Positions 1-10,987 are shown, counted from the first letter of the stretch. The stretch is DNA of 57,820 nt from a bacterium (GCA_905221295.1 CAJNCP010000009.1:1-57820); one strand, 5' to 3'. The notes: generated by a model not told the origin, from the sequence alone. Translations and numbers: made by a program.

Positions 1-90
1 AAATGTAATGGTTCCATATGATTCTTTCTAATGATGGTTTGGTCGCTTTTCATTATAGGTCTTATGGGACTTTTTTTCTACAACAAAATA

Positions 91-148
91 GGCTCCATAA
101 TATCCATAGGGAATTTACCCACTACAAATATTATAGAGCCTTTTTTTC
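91..148 (+). repeat. Inverted-repeat hairpin followed by a T-run
   Basis: Arms at 91-103 and 128-140 match at 12 of 13 positions (GGCTC...ATAATAT against its complement), followed by eight T residues. It works on paper as a Rho-independent terminator for whatever precedes the window. The end-to-end inverted arms also look like an insertion-sequence remnant or miniature element. The rest of 1-167 holds no gene. Confidence 0.5.
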
Positions 149-167
149 TAGGTCCTCAGACTGATTT

Positions 168-194
168 TTAGCACTCTTTATAAAAGAGTGCTAA
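168..194 (+). promoter_or_regulatory. CIRCE operator 1 (HrcA-binding site)
   Basis: TTAGCACTC, nine bases, GAGTGCTAA: a perfect match to the CIRCE consensus. It lies just upstream of the hrcA -35 box, so HrcA bound here would act from the upstream edge of the promoter. Confidence 0.95.
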
Positions 195-211
195 TTTTTT
201 GAGTTTTTGTC

Positions 212-239
212 TTGACATTCTCTTTTAAGGGTGTATAAT
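212..239 (+). promoter_or_regulatory. Promoter of the hrcA operon
   Basis: TTGACA at 212-217 and TATAAT at 234-239 with a 16-bp spacer: a consensus sigma-A promoter set between two CIRCE operators. Confidence 0.9.
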
Positions 240-250
240 AGAATCATGAG

Positions 251-277
251 TTAGCACTTGGGTGCATAGAGTGCTAA
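251..277 (+). promoter_or_regulatory. CIRCE operator 2
   Basis: TTAGCACTT, nine bases, GAGTGCTAA, with one mismatch in the left arm. It starts 12 bases after the -10 box, so it covers the transcription start and early leader. It would also block a GTG-initiated extension of hrcA. Confidence 0.92.
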
Positions 278-303
278 TCGATCGGACAGAGAGGAGTGAT
301 GAG

Positions 304-1338
304 ATGGTTACAGAGCGTCAGCAGGATATTTTAAATCTGATTATTGACATCTTTACCAAAACGCACGAACCTGTCGGATCCAAGGCGCTACAAGAGTCTA
401 TTAACTCTAGCAGTGCTACCATTCGTAATGATATGGCGGCTCTAGAAAAGCAAGGTTTGCTTGAGAAGGCTCATACTTCAAGTGGTCGGATGCCAAGTGT
501 CGCGGGGTTTCAGTACTATGTGAAACATTCGCTTGCTTTTGACAGAATGGCTGAAAATGAGGTATACGAGATTGTCAAAGCCTTTGATCAGGAGTTCTTC
601 AAACTGGAGGATATTCTGCAAGAGGCTGCCAATTTACTTACAGACCTGAGTGGCTGTACGGTAGTGGCTCTGGATGTTGAGCCGAGCAGGCAACGGTTGA
701 CAGCCTTTGATATCGTTGTTTTAGGACAACATACAGCCTTGGCAGTATTTACCCTAGACGAGTCCCGAACGGTTACCAGTCAATTTCTGATTCCAAGGAA
801 CTTCTTGCAGGAAGATTTGCTGAAACTGAAGGCAATCATTCAGGAACGTTTCCTCGGTCATACCGTTCTAGATATTCACTACAAGATTCGGACGGAGATC
901 CCACAGATTATCCAGCGTTACTTTACAACAACGGACAATGTCATGGATCTCTTTGAACACATTTTTAAAGAAATGTTCAACGAAAACATTGTAGTGTCGG
1001 GCAAAGTCAATCTCTTGAATTTTGCCAATCTCGCAGCCTATCAGTTCTTTGACCAACCACAAAAGGTGGCTTTGGAGATTCGTGAGGGTCTGCATGAAGA
1101 TCAAATGCAAAATGTCCGTGTTGCGGACAGTCAGGAATCCTGTCTAGCTGACTTGGCGGTGATTAGCAGTAAATTCCTCATTCCTTATCGAGGTTTTGGA
1201 ATTCTAGCGATTATTGGTCCGGTCAATCTGGATTACCAGCAATTGGTCAACCAAGCCAATGTGGTCAATCGTGTTTTGACCATGAGATTGACAGATTTTT
1301 ACCGCTACCTCAGCAGTAATCATTACGAAGTAAATTAA
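304..1338 (+). CDS. hrcA: HrcA heat-inducible transcription repressor
   Basis: A 344-residue repressor that binds CIRCE operators when folded with help from GroEL. The N-terminus is a winged helix ([13 protein letters not shown], then the GSKALQ recognition segment and SSATIRNDM). The remainder is the HrcA GAF-like and dimerisation part. ATG 304 is chosen because GAGGAG at 291-296 is well placed and 344 aa is the family length. An in-frame GTG at 262 lies inside CIRCE 2 and is unlikely to be used. First gene of hrcA-grpE-dnaK-(unknown)-dnaJ, predicted to be autorepressed by the two CIRCEs just upstream. Confidence 0.96.
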   Translation: MVTERQQDILNLIIDIFTKTHEPVGSKALQESINSSSATIRNDMAALEKQGLLEKAHTSSGRMPSVAGFQYYVKHSLAFDRMAENEVYEIVKAFDQEFFKLEDILQEAANLLTDLSGCTVVALDVEPSRQRLTAFDIVVLGQHTALAVFTLDESRTVTSQFLIPRNFLQEDLLKLKAIIQERFLGHTVLDIHYKIRTEIPQIIQRYFTTTDNVMDLFEHIFKEMFNENIVVSGKVNLLNFANLAAYQFFDQPQKVALEIREGLHEDQMQNVRVADSQESCLADLAVISSKFLIPYRGFGILAIIGPVNLDYQQLVNQANVVNRVLTMRLTDFYRYLSSNHYEVN

Positions 1339-1364
1339 TTTTGAAATCATTAAAGGAGGCGAAA

Positions 1365-1880
1365 ATGGCCCAAGATAAAAAAAATGAAGAAATGAAAGAA
1401 GAGGAAGTTGTGGAAACAACTGAAGAAACAACTCCTGAGAAGTCTGAGTTGGACTTGGCAAATGAACGTGCGGATGAGTTTGAAAACAAATACCTTCGCG
1501 CTTATGCAGAAATGCAGAATATTCAACGCCGTGCCAATGAAGAACGTCAAAACTTGCAACGTTATCGTAGCCAAGATCTGGCAAAAGCAATTTTACCGTC
1601 GCTTGACAACTTAGAACGTGCACTTGCAGTTGAAGGATTGACAGACGATGTCAAAAAAGGATTGGAGATGGTGCAAGAGAGCTTGATTCACGCTTTGAAA
1701 GAAGAAGGAATCGAAGAAATTGTAGCTGACGGCGAATTTGACCATAACTATCATATGGCCATCCAAACTCTCCCAGCAGACGATGAACACCCAGCAGATA
1801 CCATCGCACAAGTCTTCCAAAAAGGCTACAAACTCCATGACCGCATCCTACGCCCAGCCATGGTGGTAGTGTATAACTAA
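1365..1880 (+). CDS. grpE: GrpE nucleotide exchange factor for DnaK
   Basis: A 171-residue co-chaperone that releases ADP from DnaK. An acidic, charged N-terminus leads into the long GrpE coiled coil ([21 protein letters not shown]) and the C-terminal beta domain ending [12 protein letters not shown], as in the family. ATG 1365 follows AAAGGAGG at 1352-1359 with good spacing; an in-frame upstream TTG (1341) lacks this. It starts 26 bp after hrcA and is co-transcribed with it. Confidence 0.95.
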   Translation: MAQDKKNEEMKEEEVVETTEETTPEKSELDLANERADEFENKYLRAYAEMQNIQRRANEERQNLQRYRSQDLAKAILPSLDNLERALAVEGLTDDVKKGLEMVQESLIHALKEEGIEEIVADGEFDHNYHMAIQTLPADDEHPADTIAQVFQKGYKLHDRILRPAMVVVYN

Positions 1881-2091
1881 GATACAAAGCCCGTAAAAAG
1901 CTCATAGTAAAAATAGGAGATTGACGAAGTGTTCGATGAACACAAGTAAATCTATCTTTTTTACCCAGAGCTTAGGGCGTGTTCGATTAGGCAATTCTGA
2001 CGGTTGCAACATACATAATAGAAAACTTGTCCGAAACGACACTAAACTATGAAGAAAGATAAAAAGCAAGCCGGAGGCTTGCAAGGAAGAT
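1881..2091 (+). other. grpE-dnaK spacer, first part, no gene
   Basis: No credible reading frame. It contains short palindromes: GTGTTCGATGAACAC at 1928-1942, and a perfect hairpin around 2066-2082 (GCAAGCC GGA GGCTTGC). No run of T follows the latter, so it is not a clear terminator. The rest of the spacer to 2264 is the structured repeat described separately. Confidence 0.6.
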
Positions 2092-2220
2092 ATTTCCCGC
2101 CGTGGTGAAAGTTTCAGTAGCTTTTGCTACTGAAACAGGGGATTTTTGAGACGATAGGCTCAAAAATAAGTGATGAAATCCCGTAGGGAGTTGCTCACGT
2201 CCCCACCACTTAAGGGGAAT
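2092..2220 (+). repeat. Dispersed structured element, copy A (three hairpins in a closing helix)
   Basis: A closing helix ATTTCCC/GGGGAAT (2092-2098 with 2214-2220) continues as GTGGTG/CACCAC (2102-2107 with 2204-2209). Inside are three hairpins: TTTCAGTAGC/GCTACTGAAA, TTTTTGAG/CTCAAAAA, and GTGA/TCAC enclosing TCCC/GGGA. The core around AGGGGATTTTTGAGAC and TAGGCTCAAAAATAAG is shared with copy B at 16064-16207, which lies on the other strand. The other helices differ in sequence but keep pairing. It ends 44 bp before the dnaK start codon. It may belong to a known pneumococcal repeat family such as SPRITE or RUP; I cannot confirm which. Confidence 0.8.
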
Positions 2221-2252
2221 ATCAAAAAATCAAAATTCGAATTAAAATTTAA

Positions 2253-4088
<1,836 letters not shown>

Positions 4089-4187
4089 AATAGTCCAGTG
4101 GATTGTTTTAGATTGTGATAATAGCAACTCGAAGTAAGTGGTGTCTAGTGGCTTATTTTAGCTATCGCTTAAAAGAAGGAGGAACGT

Positions 4188-4595
4188 ATGCGAATTGGTG
4201 AAATGATTGATCAACTTGAGAATCAAGGATTAAAGATTGATATTTTTGCATACAAAGAGAAAGCAACAGTTTCAGTATTTTATTTAGATCATAAAAAAAG
4301 AGGAAATAAATTTATTGAGATTTATGGCAAGAAAGATAAATCTATAGATTTTCTTTATGAAAATATGGAAGCAGCAAAACAAGATTGTTATAAAAAATAT
4401 GATGTTTCCATAGTGAAGTTTCATAAAGAAACAGTTTCGCCCACTTCTCTCCTAGGAGTTATTGAAAAAACGCGTGATGATGGGCCTATCACAAAACAAA
4501 TAAAACTTGAGAACTGTAGCGACGAAGATTCTATTGAGGTTGCTGTTTCTAGTTACAATGTAGTCAAAGAGCTTTGTCAAATTAGAAAAAAATGA
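4188..4595 (+). CDS. Unknown small protein between dnaK and dnaJ
   Basis: A 135-residue soluble protein with no signal peptide or membrane segment and no motif I recognise. It is rich in Lys, Asp and Glu and more AT-rich than its chaperone neighbours. AAGGAGGAAC lies just before ATG 4188. A terminator-like hairpin (4642-4670) follows. Pneumococcal genomes also carry a hypothetical gene in this position, from memory, so it is probably a conserved lineage-specific gene rather than a recent insertion. Function unknown. Confidence 0.75.
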   Translation: MRIGEMIDQLENQGLKIDIFAYKEKATVSVFYLDHKKRGNKFIEIYGKKDKSIDFLYENMEAAKQDCYKKYDVSIVKFHKETVSPTSLLGVIEKTRDDGPITKQIKLENCSDEDSIEVAVSSYNVVKELCQIRKK

Positions 4596-4641
4596 TGTTC
4601 TAATTTCCATTTTTAAATGGTTAATTACTCAAGCTGAGAAG

Positions 4642-4670
4642 ACAGAGGTTGCAACCCAGCCTCTGTTTTT
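4642..4670 (+). terminator. Terminator after the dnaK-side genes
   Basis: ACAGAGG / CCTCTGT stem with an 11-nt loop, followed by TTTTC. A second hairpin (AAACCCAA/TTGGGTTT, about 4685-4707) follows at once, so transcription is probably reduced before dnaJ. Confidence 0.7.
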
Positions 4671-4906
4671 CGGTAAAAAGGGACTAAACCCAATTTATTT
4701 GGGTTTTGTCTCATCAATACAAAAGAAAGGAACTGAACCCGACCTAAATCGTGGTTTCGTTCCGCAATATTAACAGAAAGGAATAAGGGTGTTCATAATT
4801 GAACTCGAGCGGAAAGCTTGGAAATTAGATAAACCTCCTAAGAAATCAGGATTTCTTGTCGGTTTCCTAAATTTCAGTCGCTTTCTGTTCGCTCTTAGTA
4901 TCTTGT
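4671..4906 (+). other. dnaJ upstream region with an 88-nt imperfect hairpin
   Basis: No gene. Bases 4807-4894 fold on themselves: GAGCG/CGCTC, GAAAGC/GCTTTC, GAAATTAG/CTAAATTTC, AAACC/GGTTT and a perfect AAGAAATC/GATTTCTT tip. The hairpin ends 12 nt before the dnaJ ATG, and no convincing Shine-Dalgarno lies in the gap. It could be a miniature inverted-repeat element or a translational control structure. Confidence 0.6.
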
Positions 4907-6043
4907 ATGAACAATACTGAATTTTATGATCGTCTGGGGGTGTCAAAAAACGCTTCGGCAGACGAGATCAAAAAGGCTTATCGTAAGCTTTCGAAAAAAT
5001 ACCACCCAGATATCAACAAGGAGCCTGGCGCTGAGGAAAAATACAAGGAAGTTCAAGAAGCCTATGAGACTTTGAGTGATGACCAAAAACGTGCAGCCTA
5101 CGACCAGTATGGGGCTGCGGGTGCCAACGGTGGCTTTGGTGGTGCTGGCGGTTTTGGTGGCTTTGACGGAGCAGGTGGCTTCGGTGGTTTTGAGGATATC
5201 TTCTCAAGTTTCTTTGGCGGAGGCGGAGCTTCGCGCAATCCAAACGCTCCTCGTCAAGGGGATGACCTCCAGTATCGTGTGAATTTGACTTTTGAAGAAG
5301 CTATCTTTGGAACGGAAAAAGAAGTTAAATACAATCGTGAAGCCAGCTGTCGTACATGTAATGGATCTGGTGCTAAACCAGGAACAAGTCCAGTCACTTG
5401 TGGACGCTGTCATGGCGCTGGTGTCATTAATGTCGATACGCAGACTCCGCTTGGTATGATGCGCCGCCAAGTAACCTGTGATGTCTGTCATGGTCGCGGA
5501 AAAGAAATTAAAGACCCATGTACAACTTGTCATGGAACAGGTCATGAAAAACAAGCTCATAGCGTCCATGTAAAAATCCCTGCTGGTGTGGAAACAGGCC
5601 AACAAATCCGCCTAGCGGGTCAAGGTGAAGCAGGCTTTAACGGTGGTCCTTATGGTGACTTGTACGTGGTGGTTTCAGTTGAAGCTAGTGATAAATTTGA
5701 ACGTGAAGGAACAACCATTTTCTACAAGTTGAACCTTAATATTGTCCAAGCAGCCCTTGGAGATACTGTGGAAATTCCAACCGTGCATGGTGATGTCGAA
5801 TTGGTCATCCCAGAAGGAACTCAGACTGGCAAGAAATTCCGTCTACGTGGTAAGGGAGCACCGAGCCTTCGTGGTGGTGCTGTTGGTGACCAATACGTAA
5901 CCGTTAATGTCGTAACTCCGACAGGCTTGAACGATCGCCAAAAAGCAGCGCTTAAAGAATTCGCAGCCGCAGGTGACTTGAAAGTCAATCCAAAGAAAAA
6001 AGGTTTCTTTGACCATATAAAAGATGCCTTTGAAGGAGAATAA
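4907..6043 (+). CDS. dnaJ: DnaJ co-chaperone (Hsp40)
   Basis: A 378-residue type I DnaJ. The J domain carries the DnaK-stimulating HPD (YHPDINK), then a Gly/Phe-rich linker ([12 protein letters not shown]). The zinc-binding region has four CxxCxGxG repeats ([32 protein letters not shown]), followed by the substrate-binding C-terminal domains. It stimulates DnaK ATP hydrolysis and delivers clients. No clear ribosome-binding site precedes ATG 4907; an extended hairpin lies directly upstream instead. Last gene of the heat-shock cluster. Confidence 0.96.
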   Translation: MNNTEFYDRLGVSKNASADEIKKAYRKLSKKYHPDINKEPGAEEKYKEVQEAYETLSDDQKRAAYDQYGAAGANGGFGGAGGFGGFDGAGGFGGFEDIFSSFFGGGGASRNPNAPRQGDDLQYRVNLTFEEAIFGTEKEVKYNREASCRTCNGSGAKPGTSPVTCGRCHGAGVINVDTQTPLGMMRRQVTCDVCHGRGKEIKDPCTTCHGTGHEKQAHSVHVKIPAGVETGQQIRLAGQGEAGFNGGPYGDLYVVVSVEASDKFEREGTTIFYKLNLNIVQAALGDTVEIPTVHGDVELVIPEGTQTGKKFRLRGKGAPSLRGGAVGDQYVTVNVVTPTGLNDRQKAALKEFAAAGDLKVNPKKKGFFDHIKDAFEGE

Positions 6044-6047
6044 AGTA

Positions 6048-6072
6048 AAAAGAGCCGATTGGCTCTTTTTGT
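6048..6072 (+). terminator. Terminator after dnaJ
   Basis: AAAGAGCC / GGCTCTTT stem with a GATT loop, then a T-run. Confidence 0.9.
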
Positions 6073-6120
6073 GTTGTCTTGGAAAAATTAGCGTCAGAAA
6101 ATCATTTTCCAGTTAGTCTA

Positions 6121-6780
6121 CTATTTATACTTTTGAATGAGCAAGCCAGCTGCATCCATGTCCTGAATGAGTTGCTTGATTTTCGCTTCTTTGCCAGGCT
6201 TAACGGTGACGGTATCAATGTGGTTGATCGCCGAGTTATCCTGAATATCCACCAAGGTTAAAGCTTTTTCATAGAATGTAATTCCCTTTTTTAGACTTTC
6301 TTGATCCTTCCAAGCTAGAATTGTGTAAGAAGAATTTGATTTCTTTCCTTTTTCTTGGAAATACTTCTCGCCCTCCTCCTCTAAAAATTGTATTAAACCA
6401 CGATTGAATAAGTTGTCTCCTACTTTATAGTAGGAAATATCTCCTGTCTGGAGGACATAGACTTCGAGTCGATTTTTGGTGAGTTTTGGACTTTCTTTTA
6501 GGACGGGGTGGCTATTGACAACCTCATCTGAGAAAGTAACATAAAAATTTAAGCCTCCGCCCTCGTATTGATAGTGTCCATCCGATTCGACTTTCTCGGG
6601 AGGGAGGTCAAGGGAGATAAAGATTTGTTTTAAGGCTTCATTCCCCTCACGGATGTCACTCGGTGAAGCCTTGAAAAGATTCATCACTAGTAGAAATGCC
6701 AAGGCTACAAGAAGGCAGAGGCAGCCGCAAGGGATCGCGATGACCTTCGCTAGAACTTTTACAAACTGTTTCATTCTCAT
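6121..6780 (-). CDS. Membrane-anchored protein of unknown function
   Basis: 219 residues. A short positively charged N-terminus (MRMKQFVKVLAKV) leads into one hydrophobic segment of about 25 residues (around 12-35), then an extracellular-looking domain rich in Lys and Glu. A lipobox is not clear, although Cys residues lie within the hydrophobic segment (PCGCLC). No enzymatic motif recognised. It is convergent with dnaJ and sits upstream of nothing co-oriented except the hit group, from which it is separated by 63 bp. Confidence 0.75.
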   Translation of the reverse strand: MRMKQFVKVLAKVIAIPCGCLCLLVALAFLLVMNLFKASPSDIREGNEALKQIFISLDLPPEKVESDGHYQYEGGGLNFYVTFSDEVVNSHPVLKESPKLTKNRLEVYVLQTGDISYYKVGDNLFNRGLIQFLEEEGEKYFQEKGKKSNSSYTILAWKDQESLKKGITFYEKALTLVDIQDNSAINHIDTVTVKPGKEAKIKQLIQDMDAAGLLIQKYK

Positions 6781-6843
6781 TCCCTCCCTTTTCTGTTCGA
6801 ATCTAGTAACCCAAAATGGATTTAAGGAAAGTTGGAGGCGTTC

Positions 6844-7122
6844 TTATTCTTGTTTTTCTTCTTGGAGGACCGCCATTCTAGTCTGAAAATCTTTTTCCAA
6901 GACTTTGAACTTGTAGGTCAAATCTTTTTGGTATTCCTTGATAAGGGCTTTTTGTTGGTCGATGATTTGGAGGCTGTTTTGGATGATATCCAAATCATCC
7001 TTGATAGCTTCGACGCGGTCAGTTGTATCTAGCACTTCATCCTGAATGGCTTGGCGATTTTTCACGAAAAAATAACTTCCAGCTGCAGCTCCTGCGAATA
7101 GCAGTAGATTTGATAGTTTCAT
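6844..7122 (-). CDS. Small membrane-anchored coiled-coil protein (YtxH-like appearance)
   Basis: 92 residues. An N-terminal hydrophobic helix (KLSNLLLFAGAAAGSYFFV) is followed by a long charged coiled coil (about residues 23-90). The pattern resembles YtxH-type or other streptococcal one-helix proteins, but the family is not certain. It starts 9 bp after hit on the same strand and is likely co-transcribed with it. Confidence 0.75.
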   Translation of the reverse strand: MKLSNLLLFAGAAAGSYFFVKNRQAIQDEVLDTTDRVEAIKDDLDIIQNSLQIIDQQKALIKEYQKDLTYKFKVLEKDFQTRMAVLQEEKQE

Positions 7123-7131
7123 GGCATCTCC

Positions 7132-7542
7132 TTAAGCGTTTTTAATGGTTTCAGCGACTTGGGCAAGTTTGTCAAAGTCTGGTTCGTGGGCAATAAAGTC
7201 AATCTTGAGGTCGTCTTCTGCACTGTAGCGAGGTACGAGGTGCACGTGGGTATGGAAGACCGTTTGACCAGCGACTTCCTCACAGTTGGCAATGATATTC
7301 ATACCGGCAGCCTTGGTAGCCTTCATGACTTTTTGAGCCACTGTTGGTACTTGGGCAAAGAGTTGGCTAGCGCTGCTAGCATTCATCTCCAAAAGATTGC
7401 GATAATGCTCTTTTGGCACGACTAAGGTGTGTCCAGGCGTTACTTGAGAGATATCAAGAAAGGCAAGAATCTGCTCATCTTCGTATACTTTTGAAGCAGG
7501 AATCTCCCCTGCGATAATCTTACAAAAAATGCAATCTGACAT
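7132..7542 (-). CDS. hit: HIT-family nucleotide hydrolase
   Basis: 136 residues. It starts CIFCKIIAGEIPASKVYED, the typical Hint-type beginning, and carries the catalytic histidine triad HTHVHLVP. Such proteins hydrolyse nucleoside phosphoramidates and dinucleotides. It is divergent from ecsA across a 67-bp shared promoter region and is followed by the small coiled-coil gene on the same strand. Confidence 0.93.
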   Translation of the reverse strand: MSDCIFCKIIAGEIPASKVYEDEQILAFLDISQVTPGHTLVVPKEHYRNLLEMNASSASQLFAQVPTVAQKVMKATKAAGMNIIANCEEVAGQTVFHTHVHLVPRYSAEDDLKIDFIAHEPDFDKLAQVAETIKNA

Positions 7543-7544
7543 AA

Positions 7545-7609
7545 AATCTACCTCTACTGTATTGAATTTTGATATAATATAGCTACATTATACCAGATTC
7601 GGAGAAAAT
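7545..7609. promoter_or_regulatory. Divergent promoter region hit / ecsA
   Basis: On the plus strand TGATATAAT (TATAAT at 7573-7578) is an extended -10 for ecsA. On the minus strand TATAAT (complement of 7587-7592) serves hit. The two promoters overlap. Confidence 0.65.
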
Positions 7610-8341
7610 ATGTTAGAAATTAAAAACCTGACAGGAGGCTATGTTCACGTTCCTGTCTTGAAAGATGTGTCCTTTACCGTTGAAAGTGGGCAGTTGGTTG
7701 GTTTGATTGGTCTCAATGGTGCTGGGAAATCAACGACAATTAATGAGATTATTGGTCTGTTGACACCTTACAGTGGGGAAATCAAGATTAATGGTCTCAC
7801 CCTGCGAGAAGATGCAACCAACTATCGCAAGCAGATTGGCTATATTCCAGAGACGCCTAGCTTGTATGAGGAATTGACCCTCAGAGAGCATATCGAGACG
7901 GTTGCCATGGCTTATGGTATTGAGCAAAATATAGCTTTTGAGCGAGTAGGATCTTTGTTAAAAATGTTTCGTTTGGATCAAAAATTAGATTGGTTTCCTG
8001 TGCATTTTTCCAAAGGAATGAAGCAGAAGGTCATGATTATCTGTGCTTTTGTGGTGGATCCGAGTCTTTTCATCGTTGATGAGCCTTTTCTTGGTCTTGA
8101 TCCGCTGGCTATTTCTGACTTGATTCAGCTTTTGGAAGTGGAAAAGCAAAAAGGTAAGTCTATCCTCATGAGTACCCACGTGCTGGACTCGGCAGAGAGA
8201 ATGTGCGATGCCTTTGTCATACTCCATAAAGGAGAGGTTCGGGCTCAGGGGAATCTCCAGCAACTGAGGGATGCTTTTGCCATGCCTGAAGCGAGTTTGA
8301 ATGACATTTACTTGGCCCTGACCAAAGAGGAGGAGCTATGA
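7610..8341 (+). CDS. ecsA: EcsA ABC transporter ATP-binding protein
   Basis: 243 residues. Walker A GLNGAGKST, signature region FSKGMKQKV and Walker B LFIVDEPFLGLDP, followed by the switch His in MSTHVLDSAERM. It is the ATPase of the EcsAB exporter, which in Firmicutes affects protein secretion, intramembrane proteolysis and competence. RBS GGAG before ATG 7610. It overlaps ecsB by 4 bp (ATGA). Confidence 0.93.
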   Translation: MLEIKNLTGGYVHVPVLKDVSFTVESGQLVGLIGLNGAGKSTTINEIIGLLTPYSGEIKINGLTLREDATNYRKQIGYIPETPSLYEELTLREHIETVAMAYGIEQNIAFERVGSLLKMFRLDQKLDWFPVHFSKGMKQKVMIICAFVVDPSLFIVDEPFLGLDPLAISDLIQLLEVEKQKGKSILMSTHVLDSAERMCDAFVILHKGEVRAQGNLQQLRDAFAMPEASLNDIYLALTKEEEL

Positions 8342-9387
8342 AATACTTGTTTTTAAAGCGAAAACAGGCTTTTCGCAAGGAGTGTGTCGGTTATCTGCGT
8401 TATGTTCTCAATGACCACTTTGTCTTGTTCCTGCTAGTTCTCATCGGTTTTCTAGCTTACCAGTACAGTCAACTTTTGCAAAATTTTCCTGAAAATCATT
8501 GGCCTATCCTCTTGTTTTTGGGGATTGTATCTGTCTTACTTTTGGCTTGGGGAGGAATCGCGACCTATATGGAAGGACCTGACAAGCTCTTTCTCTTAGT
8601 CAGTGAAGAGGAGGTTAAGTCTCACCTCAAAGGGCAGACAGTGCGCTCACTGGTCTTTTGGCTCTTTGTCCAAACCCTTTTCTTGCTTTTATTTGCGCCC
8701 TTATTTTTAGCCATGGGCTATGGCTTGCCAGCTTTTTTCATCTATGTGCTTTTATTGGGAGCTGGGAAATATCTCCTCTTTCGCCAAAAAGCCAGTAAAT
8801 TTTTTACAGAGAACGGGCTTGACTGGGACTATGTTATCGCCCAAGAAAGCAAGCGCAAGCAAATCTTGCTTCGTTTCTTTGCTCTCTTTACTCAGGTCAA
8901 GGGCGTTTCAAATAGTGTCAAACGTCGCGCTTATCTGGATTTCATCCTTAAAGCAGTTCAGAAAGTGCCGAGCAAGATTTGGCAAAACCTCTATCTCCGT
9001 TCTTACCTGCGAAATGGAGACCTCTTTGCCCTTAGTTTGCGTCTTTTGCTCCTATCCTTGTTAGCTGTGATCTTTATCGAGCAATCTTGGATTGCGACGG
9101 CAGTGGTGGTTCTGTTTAACTATCTCTTGCTCTTCCAATTGCTAGCCCTCTATCACGCCTTTGATTACCAATACTTGACCCAGCTCTTTCCATTAGAAAA
9201 AGGGGAGAAAGAGAAGGGATTGAAACAGATTGTGCTCGGTGTGGGAAGTGCAGTTCTTTTGTTGGAATTGCTAGTTGGAGCAGTGGTTTTTCAAGAAAAA
9301 ATAGCCTTGTTGGCTCTTGTAGGGGCTGGTCTCTTCCTACAATTGTTTTATTTGCCTTACCAACTAAAAAGATTGGTTGACGAATAG
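8338..9387 (+). CDS. ecsB: EcsB ABC transporter permease
   Basis: 349 residues with at least six hydrophobic segments (roughly 30-50, 58-80, 108-150, 230-270, 300-345), charged loops between them and a Lys/Arg-rich start. It is the membrane partner of EcsA and is translationally coupled to it. The neighbour downstream is ccrZ; in pneumococcus, from memory, the blp bacteriocin cluster lies between them and it is absent here. Confidence 0.9.
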   Translation: MKYLFLKRKQAFRKECVGYLRYVLNDHFVLFLLVLIGFLAYQYSQLLQNFPENHWPILLFLGIVSVLLLAWGGIATYMEGPDKLFLLVSEEEVKSHLKGQTVRSLVFWLFVQTLFLLLFAPLFLAMGYGLPAFFIYVLLLGAGKYLLFRQKASKFFTENGLDWDYVIAQESKRKQILLRFFALFTQVKGVSNSVKRRAYLDFILKAVQKVPSKIWQNLYLRSYLRNGDLFALSLRLLLLSLLAVIFIEQSWIATAVVVLFNYLLLFQLLALYHAFDYQYLTQLFPLEKGEKEKGLKQIVLGVGSAVLLLELLVGAVVFQEKIALLALVGAGLFLQLFYLPYQLKRLVDE

Positions 9388-9434
9388 ACCAAAAACTAGT
9401 AGAATAGTAAGGAAACTTTATACGGAGGAAAGAA

Positions 9435-10229
9435 ATGGACTTGGGTGATAATGAGCTAACGCTGACCCCTATCCCTGGGAAGAGTGGCAAGGCTTATATG
9501 GGAAGCTACCCTGATGGGAAGCGCGTCTTTGTAAAAATGAACACCTCTCCAATCCTACCTGGCCTAGCCAGAGAACAAATCGCTCCTCAATTACTATGGA
9601 CTCGTCGTTTGCCAGATGGTCGTGATATGTGTGCCCAAGAGTGGTTGACGGGCAAAATCTTGACACCGCATGATATGAACCGCAAGCAGATTATCAATAT
9701 CTTGACACGTCTTCACCGCTCACGTCCCTTGATGAAACAGTTGAGCCGTTTGGGATATGCCATGGAGACGCCAGTAGACTTGTTGCAGTCTTGGAGGCAG
9801 GAAGCACCCGAAGCTTTGAAACGACATCAGTACTTAAATTCGGTGATTGATGATTTGCGCAGGACGGTTCCAGGGTTTAGGGAAGACCATGCAACGATTG
9901 TGCATGGTGATCTTCGCCATAGTAATTGGATTGAGACAGAGAGTGGACTCGTTTATCTAGTGGATTGGGATTCGGTTCGCCTAACGGATCGCATGTTTGA
10001 TGTGGCGCATATGCTGTGTCATTATATTCCAGAGCAGCATTGGCATGATTGGCTGACTTATTACGGTTATAAGTACAATCAGACAGTTCTAGAAAAATTG
10101 TATTGGTATGGTCAGTATTCTTACTTGAGCCAGATTGCCAAATACTTTGTAAATCAAGATTTAGATAATGTAAACCGGGAGATTTATGCCTTGCGCGTCT
10201 TCCGTGACAAGTATGGAAAGAAGAGATGA
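9435..10229 (+). CDS. ccrZ: CcrZ cell-cycle regulator (choline-kinase-like phosphotransferase)
   Basis: 264 residues with the aminoglycoside/choline-kinase fold: catalytic loop [10 protein letters not shown] (His157) and metal-binding VDWDSV. Family knowledge: this YtmP-type protein was shown in S. pneumoniae to couple cell division to DnaA-driven replication initiation at midcell; ribonucleoside kinase activity is reported for relatives. RBS GGAGG before ATG 9435. Overlaps trmB by 4 bp, the same pairing as in other streptococci. Confidence 0.9.
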   Translation: MDLGDNELTLTPIPGKSGKAYMGSYPDGKRVFVKMNTSPILPGLAREQIAPQLLWTRRLPDGRDMCAQEWLTGKILTPHDMNRKQIINILTRLHRSRPLMKQLSRLGYAMETPVDLLQSWRQEAPEALKRHQYLNSVIDDLRRTVPGFREDHATIVHGDLRHSNWIETESGLVYLVDWDSVRLTDRMFDVAHMLCHYIPEQHWHDWLTYYGYKYNQTVLEKLYWYGQYSYLSQIAKYFVNQDLDNVNREIYALRVFRDKYGKKR

Positions 10230-10861
10230 GAGTTAGAAATCGTAAAGGGGCGACAGAATTACTAGAGGCTAATCCCCAGTATGTAGTCCTCAATCCCTTA
10301 GAAGCTAAAGGGAAATGGCGAGACTTGTTTGGAAATGATCATCCTATTCATGTTGAAGTTGGAAGTGGAAAAGGGGCCTTCGTATCAGGAATGGCCAAGC
10401 AAAATCCTGACATCAACTACATCGGGATTGACATTCAAAAGTCGGTATTGAGTTATGCCTTGGACAAGGTGCTTGAAGTTGGAGTGCCCAATATCAAGTT
10501 GCTGTGGGTAGATGGCTCGGATTTGACCGACTACTTTGAAGACGGTGAGATTGATCGTCTCTACCTAAACTTTTCAGATCCCTGGCCTAAAAAACGCCAT
10601 GAAAAACGTCGTTTGACTTACAAGAGTTTCCTGGATACCTTCAAGCGCATCTTGCCTGAGAATGGGGAAATCCATTTCAAGACAGACAATCGTGGCTTGT
10701 TTGAGTACAGTCTAGTGAGCTTTTCTCAGTATGGCATGAAGCTCAATGGTGTTTGGCTGGACCTGCATGCCAGTGGTTTTGAAGGCAATGTCATGACGGA
10801 ATATGAGCAAAAATTCTCCAGCAAAGGTCAAGTGATTTACCGAGTTGAGGCAGAATTTTAA
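10226..10861 (+). CDS. trmB: tRNA (guanine-N7-)-methyltransferase TrmB
   Basis: 211 residues. The SAM-binding motif [11 protein letters not shown] and the TrmB-specific [17 protein letters not shown] segment are intact. It makes m7G46 in tRNA. Translationally coupled to ccrZ through an ATGA overlap. Confidence 0.95.
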   Translation: MRVRNRKGATELLEANPQYVVLNPLEAKGKWRDLFGNDHPIHVEVGSGKGAFVSGMAKQNPDINYIGIDIQKSVLSYALDKVLEVGVPNIKLLWVDGSDLTDYFEDGEIDRLYLNFSDPWPKKRHEKRRLTYKSFLDTFKRILPENGEIHFKTDNRGLFEYSLVSFSQYGMKLNGVWLDLHASGFEGNVMTEYEQKFSSKGQVIYRVEAEF

Positions 10862-10898
10862 GAAATAGCTTGAAAACCAGCCGTTTGAGTGCTTATGC

Positions 10899-10927
10899 TT
10901 TACATAAATTGACAAACGTGCTATACT
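10899..10927 (+). promoter_or_regulatory. Promoter of the rimP-nusA-infB operon
   Basis: TTTACA at 10899-10904 and TATACT at 10922-10927, 17-bp spacer. A TTGACA at 10909-10914 is wrongly spaced for this -10. A leader hairpin (AGAGGCG/CGCCTCT, about 10950-10975) follows. Confidence 0.8.
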
Positions 10928-10987
10928 GATAGTAAGAATATGAGAAAGAGAGGCGGGGAAATATCTTCGCCTCTTGCTTATGAGGAG

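Noticed and set aside
262..303. GTG-initiated N-terminal extension of hrcA
   Set aside because: The GTG lies inside CIRCE 2 and has no ribosome-binding site; ATG 304 has one and gives the family length.
10909..10927. TTGACA 10909-10914 with TATACT as the rimP promoter
   Set aside because: The spacer would be 7 bp. TTTACA at 10899 with 17 bp fits the same -10.
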